From Mycobacterium sp. SMC-8 (lineage in GTDB: Bacteria > Actinomycetota > Actinomycetes > Mycobacteriales > Mycobacteriaceae), in contig NZ_CP079865.1 in assembly GCF_025263565.1 (NCBI RefSeq), positions 1,426,001 to 1,490,000 of the forward strand: 64,000 nucleotides of DNA, given 5' to 3'. The notes under the pieces are model-generated. The model ran no database searches. It was not told the origin of the DNA and saw nothing but the letters and a program-made list of their open reading frames with translations. Below, piece by piece: positions 43,862 to 51,641 of this stretch. A program made the position numbers and the translations under genes. Position 1 is the stretch's first letter; the number at the start of each line of letters is the position of its first letter.

Positions 43862-44580
43862 AGGTCGTCGAGTTCGACGGCAATGCTGCTCCGAGCCAGC
43901 GCAGTGGGCTGCTCACGCGGAACGCGCGGTATCCCGACCGCCGCCGAGCTACCCGGTCCGGGGCTCGGGTCGCGGCCGGGTCAGCGACGGTGGTGCGGAC
44001 CCGGCGCCGTTTGCAGGCACCGCGCCATCCCATCTCCCGCATGACCCGTTCAACGGCACAGCGTGAGACATCGAGTCCGTTGGTGTGCAACACAATCCAC
44101 GTCTTACGGGCACCTAGAACCCGATATAGCGCATTGGACTGACGGAGCTGGTAGATCGCATGGATCACCTGCGCGTCGGCCCAGTCGGCCTTGGAGGGGC
44201 CACGGTGGGCGCGGTGGGCGTAATACGTCGACGGGGCGATCGGCACGCAGTACTCGCACAGTACGGCGCACATCGACTCGACACCCCACTTGAGACCATC
44301 AGCGCCCACCCGCCTGTGCTGGTGGGCGGTCATGAACTCCACGACTACTGAGAGGGCCGGTCGAGTTCGGCGGCGAAGAAAACCTACGCCGCCTCAAGAT
44401 CGCGTTGGCCCGCTTGAGTTCGGCGTTCTCTTGGCGCAGCTTGCGCAGCAACTCGGATTCCTCGGTCGTCTGCCCCGCCCGAGCGCCGCCGTCGATCTCG
44501 GTCTGGCGGACCCATTTGCGCACAGTTTCGGCGGTACCGACGCCCAGCAGGTCAGCGACTCGGCCCAAACTTGAGAAGTC
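43862..44580 (-). mobile_element. IS3-family element remnant (orfA and orfB pieces)
   Basis: The orfA piece begins at about 44578 without its own start, reading GRVADLLGVGTAETVRKWVR and then the coiled coil ELLRKLRQENAELKRANAIL. It frameshifts just before the usual F-F-A-A-E-L-D end. The orfB piece (to about 43870) reads CAVLCEYCVPIAPSTYYAHR, GARKTWIVLHTNGLDVSRCA and VERVMREMGWRGACKRRRVR, then breaks before the DDE domain. Both termini are lost, so it is inactive. Its right edge lies within about 10 bp of the dnaB stop. Confidence 0.75.
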
Positions 44581-44590
44581 ACACGACGAA

Positions 44591-47500
44591 TTACTGCTTG
44601 GCCATGTTCGCGAATCGCGACAGATGCAGCTGGTGCGCAACGGTAATCGTCTTCGTCGGGCCGTTACGGTGCTTGCCCAGAATCAGGTCCGCCTCGCCGC
44701 CGCGCGGGTCATCCCGCTCGAACGCATCCGGCCGGTGCAGCAAAATTACCATATCGGCATCCTGCTCGAGGCTGTTGTGAAGCGAAATCCCTTGTGCCAC
44801 AAAGTTATGTGTGCCAGGAACGGTTCCGTCGTACACGTCGTGCTCACCGATGCTGGTGATCTCGACGATCCTGTCCCAGAACACATCGTTGGTCGCCAAA
44901 TCGTGCAACTCGCGGTCTTCCAGCACCGCAGCAGCTCGGTGCAGCCTGCTCCGGCTCGGCGAGTGCTTCCACATGGTGGACCCACAGAACTGCGTCTTCA
45001 TCGCCTCGGCGAACTTGCGGTGCGTCACGCCACGTTCCGACAGATTGGCGCGCACCTTCTGCCAAACCTCCAGCGGGACCGTGTCCGTATTCGGGTTCCG
45101 CGTCCGGCCGGCCAGATTCTCGACGACCTCCCTTGCCGCCGAAGCCTTCACGCCATGTACGCCGATGTGGTTCAGGAACCGCGTCTGATTATCGGCCCCC
45201 GAAATGACGAGGTGCCAGCAATCACGGTAGCCGGCCTTCTTGGTGCGCACGATCGTCGAGCCGATACCGAACCGCAGCAGCAGCTGCATGACGTCGTCGA
45301 CCAGCTGCCGGCTGGTCGACGCGTAGTAGACCCGCCCGATGCCCAGCTTCGCGTCCCATCGCACCGAACCGTCGGTCGCCCACAGGTGCTTCAGGAATAA
45401 CGCCACTTGATCGTCAGGGAGCGCGAAAACTTCAGCAGGCACGAATTTCTCGAAGCTGCGCTTGCCGAACAGGCCAAGCCTGTCCAGCCACGCGGCAACC
45501 GGGTTCCGCTTGCCGTGCGTCAGCCGGTACGGCGCCCGCAGCCGCAGCGTCGTCACCCGTGCCGCCGCGTACTCGTCGCGGATCGGCGTGACGCCGAAAT
45601 GCGCCGCCGAGATCTCCACCGCGGCCAGATTCGCCTCGTCCACCGACGCATACCGGATCGGCTGCCGCTTGACGCACGACCCATCGCCGATCATGTGCGC
45701 CAGCATCACCACCTCGGAATCATGCATCCGCTGCGTCTGCACCGGCTCGGGGACCCGCCTTGGCGCCGCCACGCGGGCACCGATTGCCAACTCGCCCAGC
45801 GGCTTCCAGCCGTCGAGCGTCATGAACGGGTGGTTGGCCGTCGCCTCGACCTCGCGGCCGGACGCCAACCGCACCTTGAACACCTCTTTGTGCCCGCTGT
45901 AGAACACGTTGGTCATCGGCCGGGCGACCATCCGCTTGCGCTCATCCAGCGACCACACCAGCGGCCGCTCGCCCGTGCGCATCAGCTCACCGAACGTGAC
46001 CTCAGCCCCGGTGTCCGCGCGCAAAATCCGCGTGTTCGCGGTCAGGCAGCCCGACTCGCGGAGGTCCGACACCTGCGGACGTTTGTCGGTGCGCTGCTCG
46101 GGACCACGGTTGAGCTGGCTGATCGCGATCACCGGAACGTTGAGTTCCTTGGCCATCAGCTTGATGCTGCGGGAGAAGTCCGAGACTTCCTGCTGGCGCG
46201 ATTCGTACTTCTTGCCCGAGCTCATCAGCTGCATGTAGTCGATGACGATCATCCGCAGCCCGGCCTTCTGCGAGAGTCGACGCGCCTTGGCGCGGATCTC
46301 CATCATGGTCAGGTTCGGCGAATCGTCGATGTACAGCGGCGCTTCGCTGATCTCACTCATCCGCCGCGCCAGCCGGGTCCAGTCGTCATCGCTCATCCGG
46401 CCCGAACGCATGTCGGCCAGCTTGATCTTCGCCTCGGCCGACAGCAGTCGCATGACGATCTCGGTCTTGCTCATTTCCAGCGAGAAGATGACGCTGGGCA
46501 ACTGGTGCTTGATCGAGCAGGACCGCATGAAGTCCAGTGCGAGCGTGGAGTTGTGGGTGGGCACCATGCCGCGGCCGGCCAGGTACAGGTGCTCGGCGTT
46601 GTCGACCTGGACGCAGCGCACCGGCACCGTCGGGATCCGCCGGACCCCGGTGATGCCGACCGCGACGCGGCCCGGCGCCAGCAGCGCGCTGTTGCCCGGT
46701 GCACTCGCCGTCGGAGCGGCGGTCACGGTGTCGGCGACCGCGCGCAGCATGCCGGTCGTGCGGATGCCGTGGCTGGTCGGCCACTGGTGCATCTCGTCGG
46801 CGACGATCGTCGTGCCGTCCGAGAACTCGATCTCAAAGCAGGGACGGCCCAGCAGGATCTCGGTGGCCGCGACCACCCGCGTCGGCCTGCCGTCGGCGTC
46901 GAGCAGATAGTCACCGACCGAGACCGCGCCCATGGTGGTCCACCCGGACAACGTCGGCAGCGGCGTGTCCAGCGCGAGCGCTTTTCCGACACCCGGGCGG
47001 GCCGCCACGATGATCATCTGACCCGCGTGCAATCCGTTGGTGACCTCGTCGAGTTCGACGAAGCCCGTCGGCACCCCCTTGGAGATACCGCCCTCGGACG
47101 CGATCGCGTCGATCTCGTCCATCGTCGGCTGGAGGATCTCCTCCAGAATCACGAAGTCCTCGGCCGCGCGGCGCTCGGTCACGTCGTAAATCTCGGCCTG
47201 CGCGCGGTCGACGATGTCGTTGACGTCGGCCCCGTCGGCACCGGCGTAGCCGTACTGCACCACCCGGGTGCCGGCCTCCACCAGCCGGCGCAACAGCGCC
47301 TTCTCCGACACGATCTCGGCGTAATACCCCGCGTTGGCCGCGGTCGGCACCGTCGAGATCAGCGTGTGCAGATACGGCGCCCCACCGACACGGCGCAGCA
47401 GACCGCGCCGGTCGAGCTCGGCGGCCACGGTGACCGCGTCGGCCGGCTCACCGCGGCCGTACAGATCCAGGATCGCGTCGTAGACGAGCTGGTTGGCCGG

Positions 47501-47689
47501 TTTGTAGAAGTCACCCGGACGCAGCTTCTCCAGCACGTCGGCGACGGCGTCCTTGCTCAGCAGCATGCCGCCCAGCACCGCCTGCTCGGCGGCGGGGTCC
47601 TGGGGAGGCTGCCGGCCGAAATCCTCACCGGGAGGCGGCTCCATCTCGCCGCGATCTCCGGGCCGACCCAAGTCATCTACGACGGCCAC
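44591..47689 (-). CDS. dnaB: Replicative DNA helicase DnaB with two inteins
   Basis: 1032-codon precursor. The GTG at 47689 (AVVDDLG) matches the start I recall for the M. tuberculosis protein and has GGGGGTGGG upstream. N-terminal primase-interaction domain (QDPAAEQAVLGGMLLSKDAV), linker helices, then the RecA-like helicase. The Walker A ARPGVGK/ST is split by a 144-aa intein, and DLRESG/SLEQDAD by a 425-aa intein. Spliced DnaB would be about 463 aa, the usual length, with Walker B MIVIDYMQLMSS and the C-terminal LILGKHRNGPTKTITVA intact. It unwinds the fork ahead of the replisome. Function depends on both splicing reactions. Confidence 0.95.
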   Translation of the reverse strand: MAVVDDLGRPGDRGEMEPPPGEDFGRQPPQDPAAEQAVLGGMLLSKDAVADVLEKLRPGDFYKPANQLVYDAILDLYGRGEPADAVTVAAELDRRGLLRRVGGAPYLHTLISTVPTAANAGYYAEIVSEKALLRRLVEAGTRVVQYGYAGADGADVNDIVDRAQAEIYDVTERRAAEDFVILEEILQPTMDEIDAIASEGGISKGVPTGFVELDEVTNGLHAGQMIIVAARPGVGKALALDTPLPTLSGWTTMGAVSVGDYLLDADGRPTRVVAATEILLGRPCFEIEFSDGTTIVADEMHQWPTSHGIRTTGMLRAVADTVTAAPTASAPGNSALLAPGRVAVGITGVRRIPTVPVRCVQVDNAEHLYLAGRGMVPTHNSTLALDFMRSCSIKHQLPSVIFSLEMSKTEIVMRLLSAEAKIKLADMRSGRMSDDDWTRLARRMSEISEAPLYIDDSPNLTMMEIRAKARRLSQKAGLRMIVIDYMQLMSSGKKYESRQQEVSDFSRSIKLMAKELNVPVIAISQLNRGPEQRTDKRPQVSDLRESGCLTANTRILRADTGAEVTFGELMRTGERPLVWSLDERKRMVARPMTNVFYSGHKEVFKVRLASGREVEATANHPFMTLDGWKPLGELAIGARVAAPRRVPEPVQTQRMHDSEVVMLAHMIGDGSCVKRQPIRYASVDEANLAAVEISAAHFGVTPIRDEYAAARVTTLRLRAPYRLTHGKRNPVAAWLDRLGLFGKRSFEKFVPAEVFALPDDQVALFLKHLWATDGSVRWDAKLGIGRVYYASTSRQLVDDVMQLLLRFGIGSTIVRTKKAGYRDCWHLVISGADNQTRFLNHIGVHGVKASAAREVVENLAGRTRNPNTDTVPLEVWQKVRANLSERGVTHRKFAEAMKTQFCGSTMWKHSPSRSRLHRAAAVLEDRELHDLATNDVFWDRIVEITSIGEHDVYDGTVPGTHNFVAQGISLHNSLEQDADMVILLHRPDAFERDDPRGGEADLILGKHRNGPTKTITVAHQLHLSRFANMAKQ
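44774..46048 (-). other. DnaB intein 2: LAGLIDADG homing-endonuclease intein
   Basis: 425 aa. It begins with Cys (CLTANTRILRAD), has the N-terminal block B ATANHPFMTLDGW with T-x-x-H, and ends GISLHN before the Ser+1 of SLEQDAD. It therefore uses the standard class 1 mechanism. Two LAGLIDADG-type blocks, MLAHMIGDGS and LFLKHLWATDGS, keep their acidic residues, so the endonuclease may be active and could home into empty dnaB alleles. The site after RESG is the same as in M. tuberculosis dnaB. Confidence 0.9.
46550..46981 (-). other. DnaB intein 1: Ala1 mini-intein (class 3 type) in the Walker A loop
   Basis: 144 aa inserted after the Walker A lysine (PGVGK). It begins with Ala (ALALDTPLPTLSGWTT) instead of Cys or Ser. 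It has Trp in the block B region (EMHQWP), Cys in block F (VPVRCVQVDN) and Thr in the last block (MVPTHN), followed by Ser+1. This W-C-T set is the mark of class 3 inteins, where the block F Cys makes the first attack. No endonuclease domain. Until it splices, DnaB cannot bind ATP. Confidence 0.85.
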
Positions 47690-48120
47690 GCCGAGACCCA
47701 CCCCCTTTTGATCGCGATCGAACGCACATTCGACAACGGCATGTCGCGACTGTAAATCCGGCCTCCGACAACTGGCTCGTCGACGGCAGATCTGCACCCG
47801 CGACGGCCAACGCTAGACGTTGCTGGGCGGGAAGCAAGTCGCCCCTGTTGATGAAGCTGTGGATGGAGTGTGGATAGCTCAGGTGGGCCATGTTGAGGCG
47901 CTGGGGAGAACCTGTTGATAACTCACTGCAACAGCCTTGTTTACGCAGATGAACGCACCATAGGACGGTCGAACAGCTGTGGATGGGAAATCGCCCGGCG
48001 TGTCGTGCTCGGTTTCGGTCTCGGGCGTGTTGCGTTGCATCGCGGGGACCAGAAGGTTAACAGCCGGTGCAGTTCGCTGGCTTTGCTTTGCCCGGAAAAG
48101 TTCGCCACCGGATACGGCTA
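47690..48120. other. Region between rplI and dnaB
   Basis: About 430 bp without a well-supported gene; short frames here lack motifs and ribosome binding sites. It holds a row of DnaA-box-like 9-mers (47846-47986) and must carry the dnaB promoter. Confidence 0.55.
47846..47986 (+). promoter_or_regulatory. Five same-direction DnaA-box-like 9-mers upstream of dnaB
   Basis: TGTTGATGA (47846), TGTGGATGG (47858), TGTGGATAG (47869), TGTTGATAA (47913) and TGTGGATGG (47978). Each matches the complement of the DnaA box (TGTGGATAA) at 7 or 8 of 9 positions, and all have the same orientation. The group lies 160-300 bp upstream of the dnaB start. DnaA control of helicase supply is the simplest reading; it is an inference from motif density. 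Confidence 0.45.
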
Positions 48121-48158
48121 CGGCCGGGCGAAGACCCCTAGGGGTCCCCACCCGGCCG
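48121..48158 (-). terminator. Strong nested hairpin after rplI
   Basis: CGGCCGGG (48121-48128) pairs perfectly with CCCGGCCG (48151-48158), enclosing a perfect 14-base palindrome GACCCCTAGGGGTC (48133-48146). It starts 26 bp beyond the rplI stop and should end the rpsF-ssb-rpsR-rplI transcript. No T-run follows. Confidence 0.75.
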
Positions 48159-48183
48159 TTTGACAGCGGAGCCGGTCGGCCGG

Positions 48184-48639
48184 CTAGCTCGCTACCACGT
48201 TCAGCGACAGCGAGGCGTTCACCTCGGGGTGCAGCCGCACCCCGACGGTGTGCGTGCCCGTCGTCTTGATGTGCGCCTTGGGCAGGCTCACGGTCCGCTT
48301 GTCGAGGTTCGGGCCGCCGGCCTTCTTGATCGCCGCGACGACGTCGGACGCGGTGACCGAACCGAACAGCTTGCCCGAATCACCGGCCGCCTTGACCGAC
48401 AGCTCGACATTGTCGAGTCCCTCGATCGCCTGCTTCAGTTCGTTGGCGTGCTCCAGGCCCTTGACGCTCTTGAGCTCCTGGGCGCGGCGGATGTCCTCGG
48501 CCTGGCGCTGGGCGCCACGGGTGGCCACGATCGCCAGCCCACGGGGCAGCAGGTAGTTACGGCCGTAGCCGTCCTTCACCTCGACAGCGTCACCGGCGAC
48601 TCCGAGGTGCTCCACCTCGGCAGTGAGAATCAGTTTCAT
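48184..48639 (-). CDS. rplI: 50S ribosomal protein L9
   Basis: 151 aa. The N-terminal domain [20 protein letters not shown] with [14 protein letters not shown] is diagnostic of bL9, followed by the long connecting helix ([20 protein letters not shown]) and the C-terminal domain ([15 protein letters not shown]). Part of the small-subunit/SSB operon, 11 bp after rpsR. Confidence 0.97.
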   Translation of the reverse strand: MKLILTAEVEHLGVAGDAVEVKDGYGRNYLLPRGLAIVATRGAQRQAEDIRRAQELKSVKGLEHANELKQAIEGLDNVELSVKAAGDSGKLFGSVTASDVVAAIKKAGGPNLDKRTVSLPKAHIKTTGTHTVGVRLHPEVNASLSLNVVAS

Positions 48640-48650
48640 TGTCGTGGTCC

Positions 48651-48917
48651 TTATCGCGTCGACGAGCTGAACGGCAGCAGGGCGACCTCGCGGGCGTTCT
48701 TCACCGCGATCGCGATATCGCGCTGGTGCTGAACGCAATTGCCCGTCACCCGGCGGGCGCGGATCTTGCCGCGCTCGCTGATGTAGGTACGCAGCAGCTG
48801 CGTGTCCTTGTAGTCGATTACCTGGTTCTTGCCCTTCTTCGAGCAGAACAAGCATTTGCGAGTCTTGACCGGCTTCTCCGGAGCCGGGCGCCTCTTGGTT
48901 GAGGAGGACTTGGCCAT
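48651..48917 (-). CDS. rpsR: 30S ribosomal protein S18
   Basis: 88 aa. Core [18 protein letters not shown] followed by [20 protein letters not shown] is diagnostic of bS18. KCLFC near residue 20 keeps two Cys as in the zinc-binding (C+) form, so this is the copy repressed under zinc-replete rules only if a C- paralogue exists elsewhere. Lies between ssb and rplI. Confidence 0.96.
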   Translation of the reverse strand: MAKSSSTKRRPAPEKPVKTRKCLFCSKKGKNQVIDYKDTQLLRTYISERGKIRARRVTGNCVQHQRDIAIAVKNAREVALLPFSSSTR

Positions 48918-48953
48918 ATGTCTATCTCTTTCTGAGAATCACTGATTGGTATG

Positions 48954-49463
48954 TCAAAAGGGCGGTTCGTCGTCGGCGCCGCCGAACGAGCCCGATGCGG
49001 GCGCACTGCCCCACGGGTCCTCGGCCGGCGCGCTGTTGGCCGCGGGGCGCGAGTTACCGCCCCCGCCGCCGCCGAATCCGCCGCCCCCGCCGCCACTGCG
49101 GCTGGCTTTGTTGACCTTGGCGGTCGCGTAGCGCAGCGAGGGGCCGATCTCGTCGACCTCGAGTTCGACAACGGTGCGCTTCTCACCCTCACGGGTTTCG
49201 AAGGACCGCTGCTTGAGCCGACCGGACACGATCACTCGCGAACCGCGGGTGAGGCTCTCGGCCACGTTCTCGGCGGCCTCACGCCAGATGTTGCAGCGGA
49301 GGAACAGCGCTTCGCCGTCCTTCCACTCATTGGTCTGACGGTCGAACGTCCGCGGCGTGGAAGCCACGGTGAAGTTCGCAACCGCGGCACCGGACGGCGT
49401 GAAACGCAGTTCCGGGTCAGCGGTCAGGTTTCCGATAACAGTGATGACGGTGTCACCAGCCAC
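48954..49463 (-). CDS. ssb: Single-stranded DNA-binding protein
   Basis: 169 aa. The OB-fold starts [20 protein letters not shown] and includes [21 protein letters not shown] Gly-rich disordered tail ends with the conserved acidic tip DDEPPF, which recruits partner proteins. Cotranscribed with rpsF and rpsR, as in other actinobacteria. Confidence 0.97.
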   Translation of the reverse strand: MAGDTVITVIGNLTADPELRFTPSGAAVANFTVASTPRTFDRQTNEWKDGEALFLRCNIWREAAENVAESLTRGSRVIVSGRLKQRSFETREGEKRTVVELEVDEIGPSLRYATAKVNKASRSGGGGGGFGGGGGGNSRPAANSAPAEDPWGSAPASGSFGGADDEPPF

Positions 49464-49574
49464 GAGATCCTCCTGGGCGTGTAGTCAAAGCGGCGTATTC
49501 GTACAAGTGCAGTCGCAGGCGAGCCTACGGAACTGCACCGACGTACACATAGGTGTCGCCCGACGTGAAACGGA

Positions 49575-49865
49575 CTAGTGCTTGTCGGTCCGCATCACCT
49601 TGGTGCGCAGCACGGACTCGTTCAGGTTGAGCTGGCGGTCCAGCTCGGAGACGGTCGCGGGCTCGGCCTTGACGTCGAGCACGGCGTAGATGCCCTCGGC
49701 GTGCTTGGCGATCTCGTAGGCGAGCCGTCGACGGCCCCAGATGTCGACCTTGTCGACACTGCCGCCGTCCTTGCGGATGACGTTCAGAAACGTCTCCAGC
49801 GACGGAGCTACGGTGCGCTCGTCAAGTGTGGGGTCGAGAATGACCATGATTTCGTATGGACGCAT
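49575..49865 (-). CDS. rpsF: 30S ribosomal protein S6
   Basis: 96 aa, [20 protein letters not shown] and the C-terminal [16 protein letters not shown] are diagnostic of bS6. The ATG at 49865 is used; AGGAGG lies about 13 bases upstream, and an ATG closer to it (49874) is also in frame. First gene of the rpsF-ssb-rpsR-rplI operon. S6 and S18 bind each other in the ribosome. Confidence 0.95.
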   Translation of the reverse strand: MRPYEIMVILDPTLDERTVAPSLETFLNVIRKDGGSVDKVDIWGRRRLAYEIAKHAEGIYAVLDVKAEPATVSELDRQLNLNESVLRTKVMRTDKH

Positions 49866-50000
49866 GAGAAACCCATCACCTCCTCTGGTCTTGTCGGCCA
49901 CGGCGTGTCCGTGGCAGGAGGGTCGCCTGCGTCGGCAACCGGCCCAGGCTACAGGAACGGGCGCTGATCAGCGAAATCGCGTCAGTCGACCTGACCGCGG

Positions 50001-51641
50001 TCAGCCCGGATTCGCTGCGGCCAGCACACGATCGGGCGCGCTCCGGGGCCGTGGGCGCAGCCAGTCCGGCAGCCAGCGCGGCGGCGCGTCGGGCGCACCG
50101 TCGAACACCCCGCCGGCGGGATCGTCGACCCCGCCCTGGCGGACCAGGTCCTGCTCCGGCCGGTAGATCTGCCGAATCACCAACCCACACAAAGTGATCA
50201 CCGCGACGTCGCGCAGCAGCACCGTCGCGGTGAACGCCTGCTCGGGCAGCCCCATGTTCTGCTCACCGAACAGATACAGCATCCGCGGCACCCACACGAG
50301 CATGTCCACGGTCATCCACGCCAGCAGGATCCGGCGGTGCGGCAGCGCCAGCACCGCCAGCGGCACCAGCCACAGCGAGAACTGCGGGCTCCACACCTTG
50401 TTGGTGAGCAGGAACGCCGCCACCACCAGGAACGCCAGCTGTGCCACCCGGGGCCGCCGCTCGGCGGTCAGCGCGATGTAGCCGATCACGATGCAACACG
50501 CCGCGAACAGCGCCGCGCTCGTCATGTTCAGCATCACCGGCGGTTCCCAGAACCCGAGGTCCTGGTCGAAACCGCGCCACCCGGTGAACGACTTCACCAC
50601 GTTGTAGATCGAGTCCATGTCGTCGCCGCGGCGGGTGTTGAGCCGGAAGAACTCCGACCATCCGCGCGGGAACAGCACCATGATCGGCAGGTTCACCACC
50701 AGCCAGGCGGCCACCGCGGCCACCGCCGTCTTGGCGACCTCCCGCAGACGTCCGGTCCGCACCGCCAACACCGTCAGCGGGACGAGCAGCAACAGGGGGT
50801 ACAGCTTGGCCGCCACACCGAGGCCGATCAGCACCCCGGCCAACACCGGTCTTCGCCGCGCCCACGCCAGCAGCGCGCACGCTGCGAAAGCCGTTGCCAG
50901 CGCGTCGAAATTGGTGAAGATCTGAAAGATCACGATCGGTGAGGCGGCCAGCAGCGCGGCGTCCCAGATCCGTCGCGTGCCCGCCAGCATCGCCGTCGCC
51001 CACAGGGTGGTCAGCCACGCCAGCGCCAGCCCGAACGCGGCGATGTTGAAGAACATCACCACCTCGGCGATCACCGGCACCGACACCAGCTTCGTCAACG
51101 CGGTATACGTCTTCGCCACCGTCATCGACAGGTACTGGTAAAGCCCCGTCAGCACCGGATACTCCATGTACCGCACGGCGGGCTCGCCGTCGTACTGCAC
51201 GTGCGGCTTACCCTGCGCGTCGGTCTCCACCCAGCTGGACTTGTACGGGAACTTGCCGAGATTCAACAGCTCCGCGGTGTACAGCGGGACCGTGTCGGAG
51301 TAGCACAACTGGTAGTAGGCGCGCTGGTTCTCCCAGTTGCCCACGCGCTGATCGGCGGTCCCGGTGCCGGTGGTCTGCAGACAGGCGGCCTTGGTCGAGT
51401 AGCCCAGCGCCAGGAACACCAGCGCGATGATCATCATCACCCGCAGCGGGGTCATGAACCGCGAACGGCCGATCAGCGCGTGCCTGCCGACCGGACCGCC
51501 GACGGTTCCGGACAGGGCAGCGCCCAGGGTGTCGGTGCGGCTGGGACAGTCCCGGGAGTCGAGGCTCCGTCGGTCTTCGGCTGGCGGAGCCGGCGAGACG
51601 GGTTCGGCTGGCGGAGCCGGCGACTCGGGTTCGGCCGTCAC
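50001..51641 (-). CDS. GT87-type polyprenyl-sugar mannosyltransferase-like membrane protein (Rv0051-like)
   Basis: 546 aa with about ten membrane helices. The GTG at 51641 overlaps the ponA1 stop (GTGA). The N-terminal 65 residues are Pro/Glu-rich and cytoplasmic. The loop after the first helix and the repeated Arg/Asp-rich turns (LLAWARRRPVLAGVLIGLGV, FFRLNTRRGDDMDSIYNVVK) are typical of the DUF2029/GT87 group that uses polyprenyl-phosphate sugars. The gene order ponA1 then this gene is the same as in M. tuberculosis. A role in cell-envelope glycan assembly is inferred. Confidence 0.8.
   Translation of the reverse strand: MTAEPESPAPPAEPVSPAPPAEDRRSLDSRDCPSRTDTLGAALSGTVGGPVGRHALIGRSRFMTPLRVMMIIALVFLALGYSTKAACLQTTGTGTADQRVGNWENQRAYYQLCYSDTVPLYTAELLNLGKFPYKSSWVETDAQGKPHVQYDGEPAVRYMEYPVLTGLYQYLSMTVAKTYTALTKLVSVPVIAEVVMFFNIAAFGLALAWLTTLWATAMLAGTRRIWDAALLAASPIVIFQIFTNFDALATAFAACALLAWARRRPVLAGVLIGLGVAAKLYPLLLLVPLTVLAVRTGRLREVAKTAVAAVAAWLVVNLPIMVLFPRGWSEFFRLNTRRGDDMDSIYNVVKSFTGWRGFDQDLGFWEPPVMLNMTSAALFAACCIVIGYIALTAERRPRVAQLAFLVVAAFLLTNKVWSPQFSLWLVPLAVLALPHRRILLAWMTVDMLVWVPRMLYLFGEQNMGLPEQAFTATVLLRDVAVITLCGLVIRQIYRPEQDLVRQGGVDDPAGGVFDGAPDAPPRWLPDWLRPRPRSAPDRVLAAANPG

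Noticed and set aside
44591..47755. Long plus-strand frames opposite dnaB, ponA1 and other genes
   Set aside because: They mirror the codon bias of the real genes, are rich in Arg, Gly and His, and carry no motifs.
47673..47891. Minus-strand open frame upstream of dnaB that might be an Rv0057-like gene
   Set aside because: It overlaps the dnaB start in another frame, ends in an Arg/Gly run and shows no ribosome binding site or family motif.
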